A stretch of 64,000 nt of DNA from Ensifer aridi. Its GTDB lineage: Bacteria > Pseudomonadota > Alphaproteobacteria > Rhizobiales > Rhizobiaceae. The position numbers and the translations under genes are program-made. A model generated the notes under the pieces. The model was given only the letters and a program-made list of their open reading frames with translations. It searched no databases and was not told the DNA's origin. The stretch lies in the NCBI RefSeq assembly GCF_002078505.1, contig NZ_LUAV01000034.1:1-64000 (forward strand), read 5' to 3'. Within the stretch, counting starts at the first letter, position 1. The number at the start of each line of letters is the position of its first letter. This document shows positions 16,712-24,813 of this stretch, piece after piece.

Positions 16712-17605
16712 ATGATCCAGTACCCGAATGTTTTGCCGGACGGCCGGTCGGTGCAGGATCAGTCCGTGGAGGAGTGGGCGGCGACGCTCGCCGACGTCGT
16801 GGACGTAGGCTTTACCGAGCTCGACCCGACCGATAGCTGGATACGGCTTGCCGATCTGTCGCGGGCTCGTCTGGAGGAATTCGTAGGCCTGACCCGCTCG
16901 CTCGGCCTGACGATCCCGGCGATCTCCACCTCCCGGCGCAGTCTCATCGATCCGGAACACGGCGAGGAATATCTCGCCTATGGTCACCGCCTGATCGAGA
17001 CTGCCGCGGCCGTGGGCGCAACTTCGGTATCCTTCGGCTTCTTCGGGCCGCTGACGGAGGCGCAGAGACAAGTACTGTGGTTCTGGACCGTCGAGGGGCT
17101 GAAGAACCCGGACGATGAGGGAACCTGGCAGACGGCGGTCTCGCGGGTTCGCGAGCTCGGCCGCCATGCGGAAGAGCTCGGCATCGAGGTCGCCCTCGAA
17201 ATGTACGAGGACACTTATCTCGGCACGGCGGAGGGTTCGGTCCGTTTCGTCGAGGAGGTGGGTCTCGCCAATGTCGGCATCAATGCCGATCTCGGCAACC
17301 TCATCCGGCTGCATCGGCCGGTCGAACATTGGCAGGAAATGATGGCGAAGGTTGCGCCTTTTGCCAAATACTGGCACGTCAAGAACTACAATCGCACGGA
17401 GGATGCGGCATCGGGAGTGATCGTCACCCATCCGGCCCCGCTCGAATTCGGCGTCATCAACTATCGGGCGGCGATCCGCATGGCTCTAGCATACGGCTTC
17501 GAAAGCCCGTTCCTCTGCGAGCATTACGGCGGCGACGGTCTTTCCGTCAGCGCTGCCAACCGCGATTATCTGAGGCGCATCCTGCCTCGCCAAGAAGGAC
17601 ATTGA
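16712..17605 (+). CDS. Xylose-isomerase-like TIM-barrel enzyme (possible 3-oxo-isoapionate decarboxylase type)
   Basis: A 297-residue TIM-barrel protein of the sugar phosphate isomerase/epimerase (AP endonuclease 2) superfamily. Metal-site residues are visible on the usual strands: Glu in GFTELDP, Glu in ALEMYED, Asp in GINADLGN, His in WHVKNYN and Glu in FLCEHYGG. In rhizobial apionate pathways a related enzyme decarboxylates 3-oxo-isoapionate to L-erythrulose, which a DhaK-type kinase then phosphorylates; the DhaK/DhaL gene next door fits, but the assignment is inference. The ATG at 16712 has no ribosome binding site, and the in-frame residues NRDNWPIAAA just upstream look like part of the first barrel strand yet have no start codon, so the 5' end may be altered. 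Confidence 0.82.
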   Translation: MIQYPNVLPDGRSVQDQSVEEWAATLADVVDVGFTELDPTDSWIRLADLSRARLEEFVGLTRSLGLTIPAISTSRRSLIDPEHGEEYLAYGHRLIETAAAVGATSVSFGFFGPLTEAQRQVLWFWTVEGLKNPDDEGTWQTAVSRVRELGRHAEELGIEVALEMYEDTYLGTAEGSVRFVEEVGLANVGINADLGNLIRLHRPVEHWQEMMAKVAPFAKYWHVKNYNRTEDAASGVIVTHPAPLEFGVINYRAAIRMALAYGFESPFLCEHYGGDGLSVSAANRDYLRRILPRQEGH

Positions 17606-17622
17606 AGAGGGACATTGAAGCG

Positions 17623-19341
17623 ATGACCACGATCTTTGACGCTCCGGAAGACTTCGCCACCACCGCGCTCGCCGGCTTCGCAGCGATCTATTCCCGCAAC
17701 GTCCGCCTCGTGAAGGGCGGCGTGGTGCGCTCGACCAAGGTGCCGAAGGGCAAGGTCGCTGTCGTCATCGGCGGCGGTTCCGGGCATTATCCTGCCTTCG
17801 CCGGCTATGTCGGGCCGGGGCTCGCAGATGCAGCCGTTGCCGGAGACGTCTTCGCCTCTCCCTCGACGGCCGCAGTCGCCCGTGTCTGCCGCCATGCGGA
17901 GCAGGGGGGCGGCGTGCTGCTCGGCTTCGGCAATTATGCCGGCGACGTCCTCAACTTCGGGCTCGCGGCCGAGCGGCTTCGTGCCGAAGGCATAGATGTG
18001 CGTGTGCTGCCAGTCACCGACGACGTGGCGAGCGCCCCAGCCGAGACGCCGGCCAAGCGCCGCGGCATCGCCGGTGATCTCGTCGTCTTCAAGATCGCCG
18101 GCGCCGCCGCCGAGGCGGGCAAGTCGCTCGATGAGGTGGAGCGGCTCGCCCGCCTTGCCAACGACCGCACCGCATCGTTCGGCGTCGCCTTCGGCGGCTG
18201 CACTTTGCCGGGGGCGGCCGGTCCGCTCTTCACCGTGCCGAAGGGCCAGATGGCGCTCGGCCTCGGCATCCATGGCGAACCCGGCGTCAGCGAGGAAAGA
18301 ATCGCGACTGCGAGCGACCTTGCGAAGCTTCTCACCGGCAAGCTCCTGGCCGAGCGCCCGGCGGGTACGAAGAAGGTTGCAGCCGTGCTGAACGGTCTGG
18401 GCTCCACCAAGTACGAAGAACTGTTCGTGCTCTGGACGGCGGTGGCCAAGGAATTGGCCGGGGCGGGGCTCGAAATTGTCGATCCGGAATGCGGCGAATT
18501 CGTCACCAGCCTCGACATGCAGGGCTGCTCGCTCACACTTCTCTGGCTCGATGAAGAGCTGGAAGAGCTCTGGCGGGCGCCTTCGGATGCGCCGGTTATG
18601 CGCAAGGGCACGATCATCCCTGCCGAACCCGCGACAGACGAAATCGTCGATGCCGAAGGTCCGCAATCCTTCGGACCGGCCTCGGAAGCTTCGAAGGAGA
18701 GCGGCAAATGCATCGCCCAGCTCATCGGGAAGATCGCCGATGCGCTGAAGGAGGCGGAGGAAGAACTCGGCCGCATCGACGCCGTTGCCGGCGATGGCGA
18801 TCATGGGCAGGGCATGCGCCGCGGCTCGGCTGCCGCGCTCGATGCGGCAAAGGCCGCGGTTGTCGCGGGTGCGGGCGCGGCGAGCGTACTCGCTGCCGCG
18901 GGCGATGCCTGGGCGGACCGCGCCGGCGGCACCTCGGGCGCGATCTGGGGCCTGGCGCTCCGCTCCTGGAGCAACGCCTTCAGCGACGAGGAAAAGGTGA
19001 GCGATGCGGCGATCGTCAAAGGTGCGCGCCTGGCGCTCGAAGGCGTCACTCGCCTCGGCCGCGCCCGAGTGGGCGATAAGACGATGGTCGACGCGCTTGT
19101 GCCTTTCGTCGAGACGTTGGAGCGGGAAACCGCCGCAGGCAAGTCGTTTGCCGAAGCATGGAATGCGGCGGCCAAGGCGGCGCAGCAGGCGGCCAACGCA
19201 ACGTCCAGTCTGACGCCGAAACTCGGTCGCGCGCGGCCGCTTGCGGAAAAGAGCATCGGCCATCCGGACGCGGGGGCGATCTCGCTGGCGCTGACGGCGA
19301 GGGTTGCGGTTGAGTTTTTGAAGGAGACCGCCGACGTTTAA
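17623..19341 (+). CDS. DhaK-DhaL fused kinase (dihydroxyacetone/erythrulose kinase family)
   Basis: A 572-residue ATP-dependent kinase of the dihydroxyacetone kinase family. The N-terminal DhaK domain has IGGGSGHYPAF near residue 47 and the substrate-binding His at about 217 (GIHGEPG), which forms a hemiaminal with the ketose. The C-terminal DhaL domain has the Mg/ATP-binding Asp cluster in AVAGDGDHGQG near residue 390 and DRAGGTSGAIWG. Single-chain DhaK-DhaL enzymes use ATP rather than the phosphotransferase system. In this sugar-acid cluster the substrate could be dihydroxyacetone or L-erythrulose. It starts 17 bases behind the barrel-enzyme gene, with GAGGGA upstream, and ends the operon. 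Confidence 0.9.
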   Translation: MTTIFDAPEDFATTALAGFAAIYSRNVRLVKGGVVRSTKVPKGKVAVVIGGGSGHYPAFAGYVGPGLADAAVAGDVFASPSTAAVARVCRHAEQGGGVLLGFGNYAGDVLNFGLAAERLRAEGIDVRVLPVTDDVASAPAETPAKRRGIAGDLVVFKIAGAAAEAGKSLDEVERLARLANDRTASFGVAFGGCTLPGAAGPLFTVPKGQMALGLGIHGEPGVSEERIATASDLAKLLTGKLLAERPAGTKKVAAVLNGLGSTKYEELFVLWTAVAKELAGAGLEIVDPECGEFVTSLDMQGCSLTLLWLDEELEELWRAPSDAPVMRKGTIIPAEPATDEIVDAEGPQSFGPASEASKESGKCIAQLIGKIADALKEAEEELGRIDAVAGDGDHGQGMRRGSAAALDAAKAAVVAGAGAASVLAAAGDAWADRAGGTSGAIWGLALRSWSNAFSDEEKVSDAAIVKGARLALEGVTRLGRARVGDKTMVDALVPFVETLERETAAGKSFAEAWNAAAKAAQQAANATSSLTPKLGRARPLAEKSIGHPDAGAISLALTARVAVEFLKETADV

Positions 19342-19435
19342 TGGGCGCTCGGCTCTTGGTCGCTCCCAACCTGAGCGCTGGAAAGGGCCATGTTGCGCCG
19401 ACTTGGACATTCCTTTGCGCGCCTTCGCCCCTCCC

Positions 19436-19560
19436 CTTGGTTTAATCCGAGGACTAGCCCTCTCCCCGCGGGGGAGAGGGGACTAAGGCGGCGCCGCGGG
19501 TCCCCTTCGCCCCGCCTGCGGGGGGAAGGTGGTCGGCAGGCCGGATGAGGGGCCTTCCTG
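19436..19560. repeat. Rhizobial intergenic mosaic palindrome (RIME-like), copy 1
   Basis: Two adjacent GC-rich stem-loops lie between the kinase gene and the phn operon. CCCTCTCCCC at 19458-19467 pairs with GGGGAGAGGG at 19471-19480, and CCTTCGCCCCGC at 19504-19515 pairs with GCGGGGGGAAGG at 19518-19529 with one mismatch. The flank GGCAGGCCGGATGAGGGG and the CTAGCCCTCTCCCC start are the hallmarks of RIME-type repeats common in Sinorhizobium and relatives. A second, inverted copy is at 38483-38594. The two convergent transcripts here may use it as a terminator. Confidence 0.8.
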
Positions 19561-19569
19561 AACCGGAAG

Positions 19570-20184
19570 CTAGCCGTACCGCACCAGAAACTCCTCCGCC
19601 GTCAGCTCCCGGAAATCGTCGAGTGCGCGGCGCAGCTTGGCATGCTCCCAGTCCCACCAGGCGAGCCGATCCATGGCTTCGCCGATCGCCGCCGTGAAGC
19701 GCAAGCGGATGAGCCTGGCGGGCACGCCGCCGACGATGGTATAGGGCGCCACGTCCTTCGAGACGACGGCGCCGGCGCCGATCACTGCACCGTTGCCGAC
19801 CTTCACGCCCGGCAGGATCGTCGCGCCGTGGCCGATCCAGACGTCATGGCCGATCGTCACGCGGTTTTGCCGGCGCCAGGCGAAGAGATCGTGGTCGGGC
19901 TCCGCATCTTCCCAGTACATGGGTGCGCGATAGGTGAAGTGATGGAGCGTCGCCCGCCAGGTCGGGTGGTTGGTGGCGTTGATGCGCACGGCCGCGGCGA
20001 TGTTGACGAATTTGCCGATTGTCGCGCACCAGATCGAGCCGTCCTGCATGATGTAGGAATAGTCGCCGAACTCAACCTCGTCGAGGCGCGAGCGCTCCTG
20101 GACTTCTGTGTAGCGGCCAAGTGTCGACTTCACGACGCTCGCTGTTGGATGGATGAAGGGTTCCAGACCGAGCTTCTGGCTCAT
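19570..20184 (-). CDS. Phosphonate-operon hexapeptide-repeat acyltransferase
   Basis: A 204-residue left-handed beta-helix acyltransferase with hexapeptide repeats (for example TIGHDVWIGHGATILPGVKVGNGAVIGAGAVVSKD read in register) and a family-typical loop (NATNHPTWRATLHHFTYR). It matches the group of transferases that are regularly encoded at the end of phn operons. The acceptor is unknown; an N-acetyltransferase for aminophosphonates, taking the place of PhnO, is a reasonable guess. Its ATG overlaps the stop of phnL by four bases (ATGA), so it is the last gene of the phn operon and is probably co-expressed under phosphate starvation. Confidence 0.85.
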   Translation of the reverse strand: MSQKLGLEPFIHPTASVVKSTLGRYTEVQERSRLDEVEFGDYSYIMQDGSIWCATIGKFVNIAAAVRINATNHPTWRATLHHFTYRAPMYWEDAEPDHDLFAWRRQNRVTIGHDVWIGHGATILPGVKVGNGAVIGAGAVVSKDVAPYTIVGGVPARLIRLRFTAAIGEAMDRLAWWDWEHAKLRRALDDFRELTAEEFLVRYG

Positions 20185-20888
20185 GCGGCATGCTTCCTCG
20201 GCGAGAACTCGGAGACGTCAATGATGCGGTCGGCGACCGCCTCGCGCACCTCCTCGTCGTGGAAAATGCCGATCAGCGCCGTGCCGGTCTCCTTCTTCTC
20301 CGCGATCATCTCGACCACCACGGTGCGGTTCTTGGCGTCGAGCGAGGCGGTCGGCTCGTCGAGAAGCAGGATCTTGTGGTCGGTGATGAAGCCGCGGGCG
20401 ATATTGACGCGCTGCTGCTCGCCGCCGGAGAAGGTCGCCGGCGGCAAGGCCCAGAGCTCCTTCGGCAGGTTAAGTCTCGCGAGCAGTTCCGCCGCGCGGT
20501 CGCGCGCTTCTGCGGCCGTCACGCCGCGGGCCTGCAAGGGTTCGGCGACGATGTCGAGGGCGGAGACGCGCGGCACGACGCGCAGGAATTGGCTGACATA
20601 GCCGAGGGTGGTGCGGCGCACTTCGAGCACGATGCGCGGCTCGGCATCGGCGAGATTCACGAGCCGGCCGTCATGCTCCATCAGGATCTGGCCCTCGTCG
20701 ACGCCGTAATTGCCGTAGAGCATCTTGAGGATCGAGCTCTTGCCGACGCCGGAGGGACCGCCGAGCACGACGCATTCGCCGGCCTTCACCGAGAACGAGA
20801 CGTTGGCGACGACCGGCAGGCGCACGCCGTCGCGAAGGTGCATGGTGAAGCTCTTGGCGACTTCTGAAACGACAAGGGGTGTAGCCAT
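20181..20888 (-). CDS. phnL: C-P lyase complex ABC-type subunit PhnL
   Basis: PhnL is an ABC-ATPase-like subunit associated with the carbon-phosphorus lyase core; it is needed for phosphonate breakdown and is not a membrane transporter. The 235-residue product has Walker A GPSGVGKSS, signature FSGGEQQRV and Walker B ILLLDEPTAS, and the PhnL-typical GYVSQFLRVVPRV. I chose the ATG at 20888. A longer frame starting at a GTG at 20957 would overlap the phnK stop by four bases, but the extra 23 codons are simply a repeat palindrome (20907-20953) read through. The start is therefore the least certain point. Confidence 0.92.
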   Translation of the reverse strand: MATPLVVSEVAKSFTMHLRDGVRLPVVANVSFSVKAGECVVLGGPSGVGKSSILKMLYGNYGVDEGQILMEHDGRLVNLADAEPRIVLEVRRTTLGYVSQFLRVVPRVSALDIVAEPLQARGVTAAEARDRAAELLARLNLPKELWALPPATFSGGEQQRVNIARGFITDHKILLLDEPTASLDAKNRTVVVEMIAEKKETGTALIGIFHDEEVREAVADRIIDVSEFSPRKHAA

Positions 20889-20906
20889 GGGTCTTACTTT
20901 CGTTTG

Positions 20907-20953
20907 CGCATGATCTTGTCCGAAAACCGAACTCCACTTTTCGGGATCATGCG
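20907..20953. repeat. REP-like rhizobial palindrome at the phnK/phnL junction
   Basis: CGCATGATC at 20907-20915 is the complement of GATCATGCG at 20945-20953, and CCGAAAA / TTTTCGG repeat inside it. This is the widespread rhizobial short palindrome (the GCATGATC...CCGAAAACCG...CACTTTTCGG...GATCATGC type). It lies exactly between the phnK stop codon and the phnL start. Confidence 0.85.
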
Positions 20954-21730
20954 TCACACCTGCAGAATGGAGGAAACGAGAAGCTGCGTATAAGGCTCGC
21001 GCGGGTCGTCGAGCACGCGATCGGTAAGCCCCTGCTCGATGACCGCGCCGTCCTTCATTACCATCATGCGATGAGACAGAAGGCGCGCCACGGCGAGGTC
21101 GTGGGTGACGATGATCGCCGCAAGGCCAAGGTCATGGACGAGCCCGCGCAGGAGATCGAGCAGGCGCGCCTGCACCGAGACGTCGAGGCCGCCGGTCGGC
21201 TCGTCCATGAAGACGAGGCGGGGTGAGGTCACGAGGTTGCGGGCGATCTGCAGGCGCTGTCGCATGCCACCGGAGAAGGCGCGCGGCTGGTCGTCGATCC
21301 GGTCCTCTTCGATTTCGACGCGCCTCAGCCAGTCGCTTGCGCTCGCGCGGATATTGCCGTAGTGCCGATCGCCCACCGCCATCAGCCGCTCGCCGACATT
21401 GGCCCCGGCCGAAACCGTCATCCGGAGCCCGTCGGCCGGGTTCTGGTGGACGAAGCCCCAGTCGGTCCGCATCAGGAAGCGGCGCTCGGCCTCGCTCATG
21501 CGCGCGAGATCTCGATACTGCCCGTCGCGCATGTGGTATTCGACGATGCCGGAGGTGGGCATCAGCCGCGTCGAGAGGCAGGAGAGCAGCGTGGTCTTGC
21601 CGGAGCCGGATTCGCCGACGACGGCAAGCACTTCGCCCGGATAGAGTTCGAAGGAGACATTGCGGCAGCCGATGCGGCTTCCGTAGAACTTTGAGACGTC
21701 ATTGACTTTCAGAAGCGGGATGGCGCTCAT
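20954..21730 (-). CDS. phnK: C-P lyase complex ABC-type subunit PhnK
   Basis: PhnK is the ABC-ATPase-like protein that docks on the PhnGHIJ core and is required for phosphonate use. The 258-residue product carries Walker A GESGSGKTT, signature FSGGMRQRL, Walker B LVFMDEPTGG, and the H-switch VTHD. It resembles oligopeptide-transport ATPases, as PhnK does. The ATG at 21730 overlaps the phnJ stop by four bases (ATGA), indicating translational coupling; the frame upstream of this ATG is not family-like. A repeat element follows directly behind its stop codon. Confidence 0.93.
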   Translation of the reverse strand: MSAIPLLKVNDVSKFYGSRIGCRNVSFELYPGEVLAVVGESGSGKTTLLSCLSTRLMPTSGIVEYHMRDGQYRDLARMSEAERRFLMRTDWGFVHQNPADGLRMTVSAGANVGERLMAVGDRHYGNIRASASDWLRRVEIEEDRIDDQPRAFSGGMRQRLQIARNLVTSPRLVFMDEPTGGLDVSVQARLLDLLRGLVHDLGLAAIIVTHDLAVARLLSHRMMVMKDGAVIEQGLTDRVLDDPREPYTQLLVSSILQV

Positions 21731-22620
21731 TCGGCGGCCTCCTGACTTTCCTGTGTGGGGCGGGCGAGCAAGGCGCCGGCATGGCCATGCGCCCGCCGGT
21801 CTTCGCAATGGTCGGTGTCGGAGCAGACGAACATGCGTCCGCCCTTGTCGTCGAGCACCACCTCGTCGAGATAGACGTTCTCGGCGCCGCAGAGCGCGCA
21901 GGGCTTGTCGAACTTCTGGACCTCGAAGGGGTGATCCTCGAAATCGAGACTGACGACTTGCGTGTAAGGCGGCACGGCGTAGATGCGCTTCTCGCGGCCG
22001 GCGCCGAAGAGCTGCAGCGCCTCCGACATGTGCATTTTCGGATTGTCGAATTTCGGGGTCGGCGACGGGTCCATGACATAGCGGTCTTCAACCTTTACCG
22101 GATAGGCATAGGTCGTGGCGATATGGCCGTTGCGGGCGATGTCCTCGTATAGCTTCACGTGCATGAGACCGTATTCCTCGAGCGCATGCATCTTGCGCGT
22201 CTCGGTCTCGCGCGGCTCGAGGAAACGCAAGGGCTCCGGGATTGGCACCTGATAGACGAGCGTCTGGCCCTCCCTGAGCGGCTCCTCGGGAATGCGGTGG
22301 CGCGTCTGGATGATCGTCGCTTCCTTCGTCTTCGTAGTGACGGCGACATTGGCGACCTTCTGGAAGAAGGCGCGGATCGAGACCGCATTGGTCGTGTCGT
22401 CGGCGCCCTGGTCGATGACCTTGAGCACGTCGTCTGGGCCGAGGATCGAGGCGGTGACCTGTACGCCGCCAGTGCCCCAGCCATAGGGCATCGGCATTTC
22501 GCGCGAGGCAAACGGCACCTGGTAGCCGGGAATGGCGATCGCCTTCAGGATCGCGCGACGGATCATCCGCTTCGTCTGCTCGTCGAGATAGGCGAAGTTG
22601 TAGGCGGCAAGGTCGTTCAT
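21727..22620 (-). CDS. phnJ: Alpha-D-ribose 1-methylphosphonate 5-phosphate C-P lyase PhnJ
   Basis: PhnJ is the radical-SAM enzyme that breaks the carbon-phosphorus bond. The 297-residue product has the iron-sulfur cysteines at 241, 244 and 266 (CALC ... FVCSD) and the catalytic Cys at 272, the same numbering as in the E. coli enzyme, and the C-terminal His/Arg stretch. It works in the cytosolic PhnGHIJ complex. Start and stop overlap neighbouring phnI and phnK by four bases each, as expected for tightly coupled complex subunits. Nothing suggests loss of function. Confidence 0.96.
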   Translation of the reverse strand: MNDLAAYNFAYLDEQTKRMIRRAILKAIAIPGYQVPFASREMPMPYGWGTGGVQVTASILGPDDVLKVIDQGADDTTNAVSIRAFFQKVANVAVTTKTKEATIIQTRHRIPEEPLREGQTLVYQVPIPEPLRFLEPRETETRKMHALEEYGLMHVKLYEDIARNGHIATTYAYPVKVEDRYVMDPSPTPKFDNPKMHMSEALQLFGAGREKRIYAVPPYTQVVSLDFEDHPFEVQKFDKPCALCGAENVYLDEVVLDDKGGRMFVCSDTDHCEDRRAHGHAGALLARPTQESQEAAE

Positions 22621-23720
22621 TCGGCGGCCTCCTTCATGCCGTCCTCGCCGCCGTGCGCGGTCTCATACTCGCGGCGCATCCGGCGTACCAGGTCGAGCTC
22701 GGCCTGGAAGTCGACGTAGTGGGGCAGCTTCAGGTGTTCGACGAAGCCGGTCGCCTGGACATTATCGGCATGCGAGATGACGAATTCCTGGTCCTGGGCG
22801 GGGGCGACGATGTCCTCGCTGAACTCGTCGGTCCTGAGCGCCCGATCGACGAGCGACATGGACATGGCCTTGCGCTCGCTCTGGCCGAAGACGAGGCCGT
22901 AGCCGCGAGTGAACTGCGGCGGCTGTTTTGCGGACCCCTTGAACTGGCTGACCATCTGGCACTCGGTGACGCGAATGACCCCAAGCGAAACGGCAAAGCC
23001 GAGCTCCGGCAACTCCAGTTCGACCTCGACCTCGCCGATCCGGATTTCGCCGACGAAGGGATGGGTGCGGCCATAGCCGCGCTGGGTGGAATAGGCGAGC
23101 GCCAGCAGGAAACCTTCGTCGCCGCGGGCAAGCGCCTGCAGGCGGAGGTCGCGCGCCATGGGGAACTCCATCGGCTCGCGCGTGAGGTCGCCCGCCACAT
23201 GGCCCTCCGGCATCTCGCCGTCGCCCTCGATCAGGCCCTCGCCGTCCAGGATGTCGGAAACGCGCATGACGGGTTCGCTGGGCTCCTTCAAAGCCACCTC
23301 CTCGACCGGCTCGTCGCCGAGGAGCGACGGGTCGAGCAGCCGGTGCGTATAGTCGAAAGTGGGGCCGAGCAGTTGGCCGCCTGGCAGATCCTTGTAGGTC
23401 GCCGAAACGCGCCGCTCGATCTTCATGTTCGCCGTGTCGATCGGCTCGGCATAGCCGAAGCGCGGCAGCGTGGTGCGGTAGGCGCGCAGGATGAAGATCG
23501 CCTCGATCATGTCGCCGCGCGCCTGGCGCACGGCAAGGGCCGCAAGCGCGCGGTCGTAGAGAGAGGCCTCGGCCATCACCCGATCGACGGCGAGGCCGAG
23601 TTGCTCGACGACCTGCTCGATGGTGATCGACGGAAGCGACCGCTCGCCGCGGCGGCGATCGGCAAGCAGGCGGTGGGCATTGGCGATGGCGGCTTCCCCG
23701 CCCTTTACGGCTACATACAT
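22617..23720 (-). CDS. phnI: C-P lyase core subunit PhnI
   Basis: PhnI, together with PhnG, PhnH and PhnL, transfers the ribose triphosphate moiety of ATP to phosphonate (a nucleosidase/ribosyl transfer step), giving ribose 1-phosphonate 5-triphosphate. The 367-residue product starts MYVAVKGGEAAI, the standard PhnI start, and contains the GYGRTHPFVGEIR and TRGYGLVFGQSERKAMSMSL-type segments of the family. The ATG at 23720 lies five bases behind phnH; the frame extends upstream without homology. The stop overlaps the phnJ start by four bases. Confidence 0.96.
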   Translation of the reverse strand: MYVAVKGGEAAIANAHRLLADRRRGERSLPSITIEQVVEQLGLAVDRVMAEASLYDRALAALAVRQARGDMIEAIFILRAYRTTLPRFGYAEPIDTANMKIERRVSATYKDLPGGQLLGPTFDYTHRLLDPSLLGDEPVEEVALKEPSEPVMRVSDILDGEGLIEGDGEMPEGHVAGDLTREPMEFPMARDLRLQALARGDEGFLLALAYSTQRGYGRTHPFVGEIRIGEVEVELELPELGFAVSLGVIRVTECQMVSQFKGSAKQPPQFTRGYGLVFGQSERKAMSMSLVDRALRTDEFSEDIVAPAQDQEFVISHADNVQATGFVEHLKLPHYVDFQAELDLVRRMRREYETAHGGEDGMKEAAE

Positions 23721-23724
23721 GCGC

Positions 23725-24333
23725 TCACTCCTCGATCGCCAGTCTTGTCGTGCGCGGCAGGCAGAGCACCGCATCCCGCGCCGTCAGTATGAGATCGACG
23801 CCGCGCGGGAAGATCGCCCGGTTGGCCGTCCAGAAGTCGAGAAACACATCGGGCAAGCCCTTGGGAGCGACGACGATCTCGTTCTTAATCCCCGGTCCTC
23901 GGGCGACAAGCGGCTGACCGCCCTTGAGCGCTTCGACTTCGATCACCAGCGTGGTCGAACGGTCCGGATATTCCTGCGTGCCGAGGGCGAACTGGTCGAA
24001 ACCCGGCACAGTACCGCCCGTCTCGACGAAGCCGAAGCGGGCCTCGTCCTTTGCTTCCGCCATGCCGGCGCCGGTATGGAAGGCGATCCATTGCGGCACG
24101 GCGGATTTGGAAAGCGCCGGCGAAAGCCAGACGGGCGTGTCATGGTCGCAGAGGGTCAATGCGACGGCGCCGCTCGCTCTGCCGAGAGGGGAGGGCGGAG
24201 AGGCTGCGCTGGCGAGGCGGCCGATGGTGCCCGGACGGGCAAAGCAGTCCATCAGAGTGCGGAAGACGGATTGCGCCTCGAAAACCGGATCGGCGAAGGC
24301 GCCGGCATAGATCTGCGATTGGACGGCCATCAA
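23725..24333 (-). CDS. phnH: C-P lyase core subunit PhnH
   Basis: PhnH is a structural subunit of the C-P lyase core, with a fold related to PLP-dependent transferases but without the cofactor. The 202-residue product shows the family start (YAGAFADPVFEAQSVFRTLMDCFARPGT) here broken by no gap, the middle FVETGGTVPGFDQFALGTQEYPDRSTT region and the C-terminal LILTARDAVLCLPRTT region. Length is usual. Its ATG overlaps the phnG stop by four bases. Confidence 0.94.
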   Translation of the reverse strand: MMAVQSQIYAGAFADPVFEAQSVFRTLMDCFARPGTIGRLASAASPPSPLGRASGAVALTLCDHDTPVWLSPALSKSAVPQWIAFHTGAGMAEAKDEARFGFVETGGTVPGFDQFALGTQEYPDRSTTLVIEVEALKGGQPLVARGPGIKNEIVVAPKGLPDVFLDFWTANRAIFPRGVDLILTARDAVLCLPRTTRLAIEE

Positions 24334-24803
24334 TCCTCTCCCCGGACCATGGTGAAGAAATCCACGCGCGTTGCGGCGGTCTCCTCGGCTTTGCGCCGAT
24401 CTTCCGCCTCGAGGCGTCCTGCTACCCGCCGGTGCAGCGCTTCGACCGCCGGACGGTGGGCATCGTTCTGGAAAAGCGCGTCTAAGACCGCCGCAAGGCG
24501 CGCGCGCTCTTTGTCGGTGCCGAGCAACTGCCCGTGGCCGATTTCACCGGTCGAGAGCCGAACCGTAGCGCGCGACACCGTAGCCTCGCCGAGATTGAAG
24601 GGGTCGCCGCCACCGCCGATGCGGCCGCGCACCATGACAAGTCCGGTTTCCGGGCCGCGTACCGGCGCGACCTCCGGCTTGCCGGCGATCGCCTCCCAGG
24701 CGGCAGAAAGCTCGGCGAGGGTGGCGCGGGCGAGAAGCCGCATGCCCTCTCTGCGTTCGGCGGCGGGCGCCGGGGGCGCTTGTTCTGGGGTTGCGTCCAT
24801 CAT
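24330..24803 (-). CDS. phnG: C-P lyase core subunit PhnG
   Basis: PhnG is the small first subunit of the C-P lyase core and takes part in phosphonate ribosylation. The 157-residue product has RREGMRLLARAT near residue 17, PVRGPETGLVMVRGRIGG in the middle and TVSRATVRL, all typical of PhnG. Two ATG codons stand side by side at 24803 and 24800; AGAGGTGA before them is better spaced for the second. It is the first gene of the minus-strand operon, and the palindrome at 24814-24833 lies just upstream, so expression is probably controlled by the divergently encoded PhnF. Confidence 0.93.
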   Translation of the reverse strand: MMDATPEQAPPAPAAERREGMRLLARATLAELSAAWEAIAGKPEVAPVRGPETGLVMVRGRIGGGGDPFNLGEATVSRATVRLSTGEIGHGQLLGTDKERARLAAVLDALFQNDAHRPAVEALHRRVAGRLEAEDRRKAEETAATRVDFFTMVRGED

Positions 24804-24813
24804 TCACCTCTAA

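Noticed and set aside
17566..19410. A 614-codon minus-strand open frame opposite the DhaK-DhaL gene
   Set aside because: The plus-strand kinase has all family motifs; the minus frame is compositionally a shadow and spans the intergenic repeat.
20889..20957. N-terminal extension of PhnL from a GTG at 20957
   Set aside because: It encodes only the translated REP palindrome; kept as an open point in the findings but not used for the annotation.
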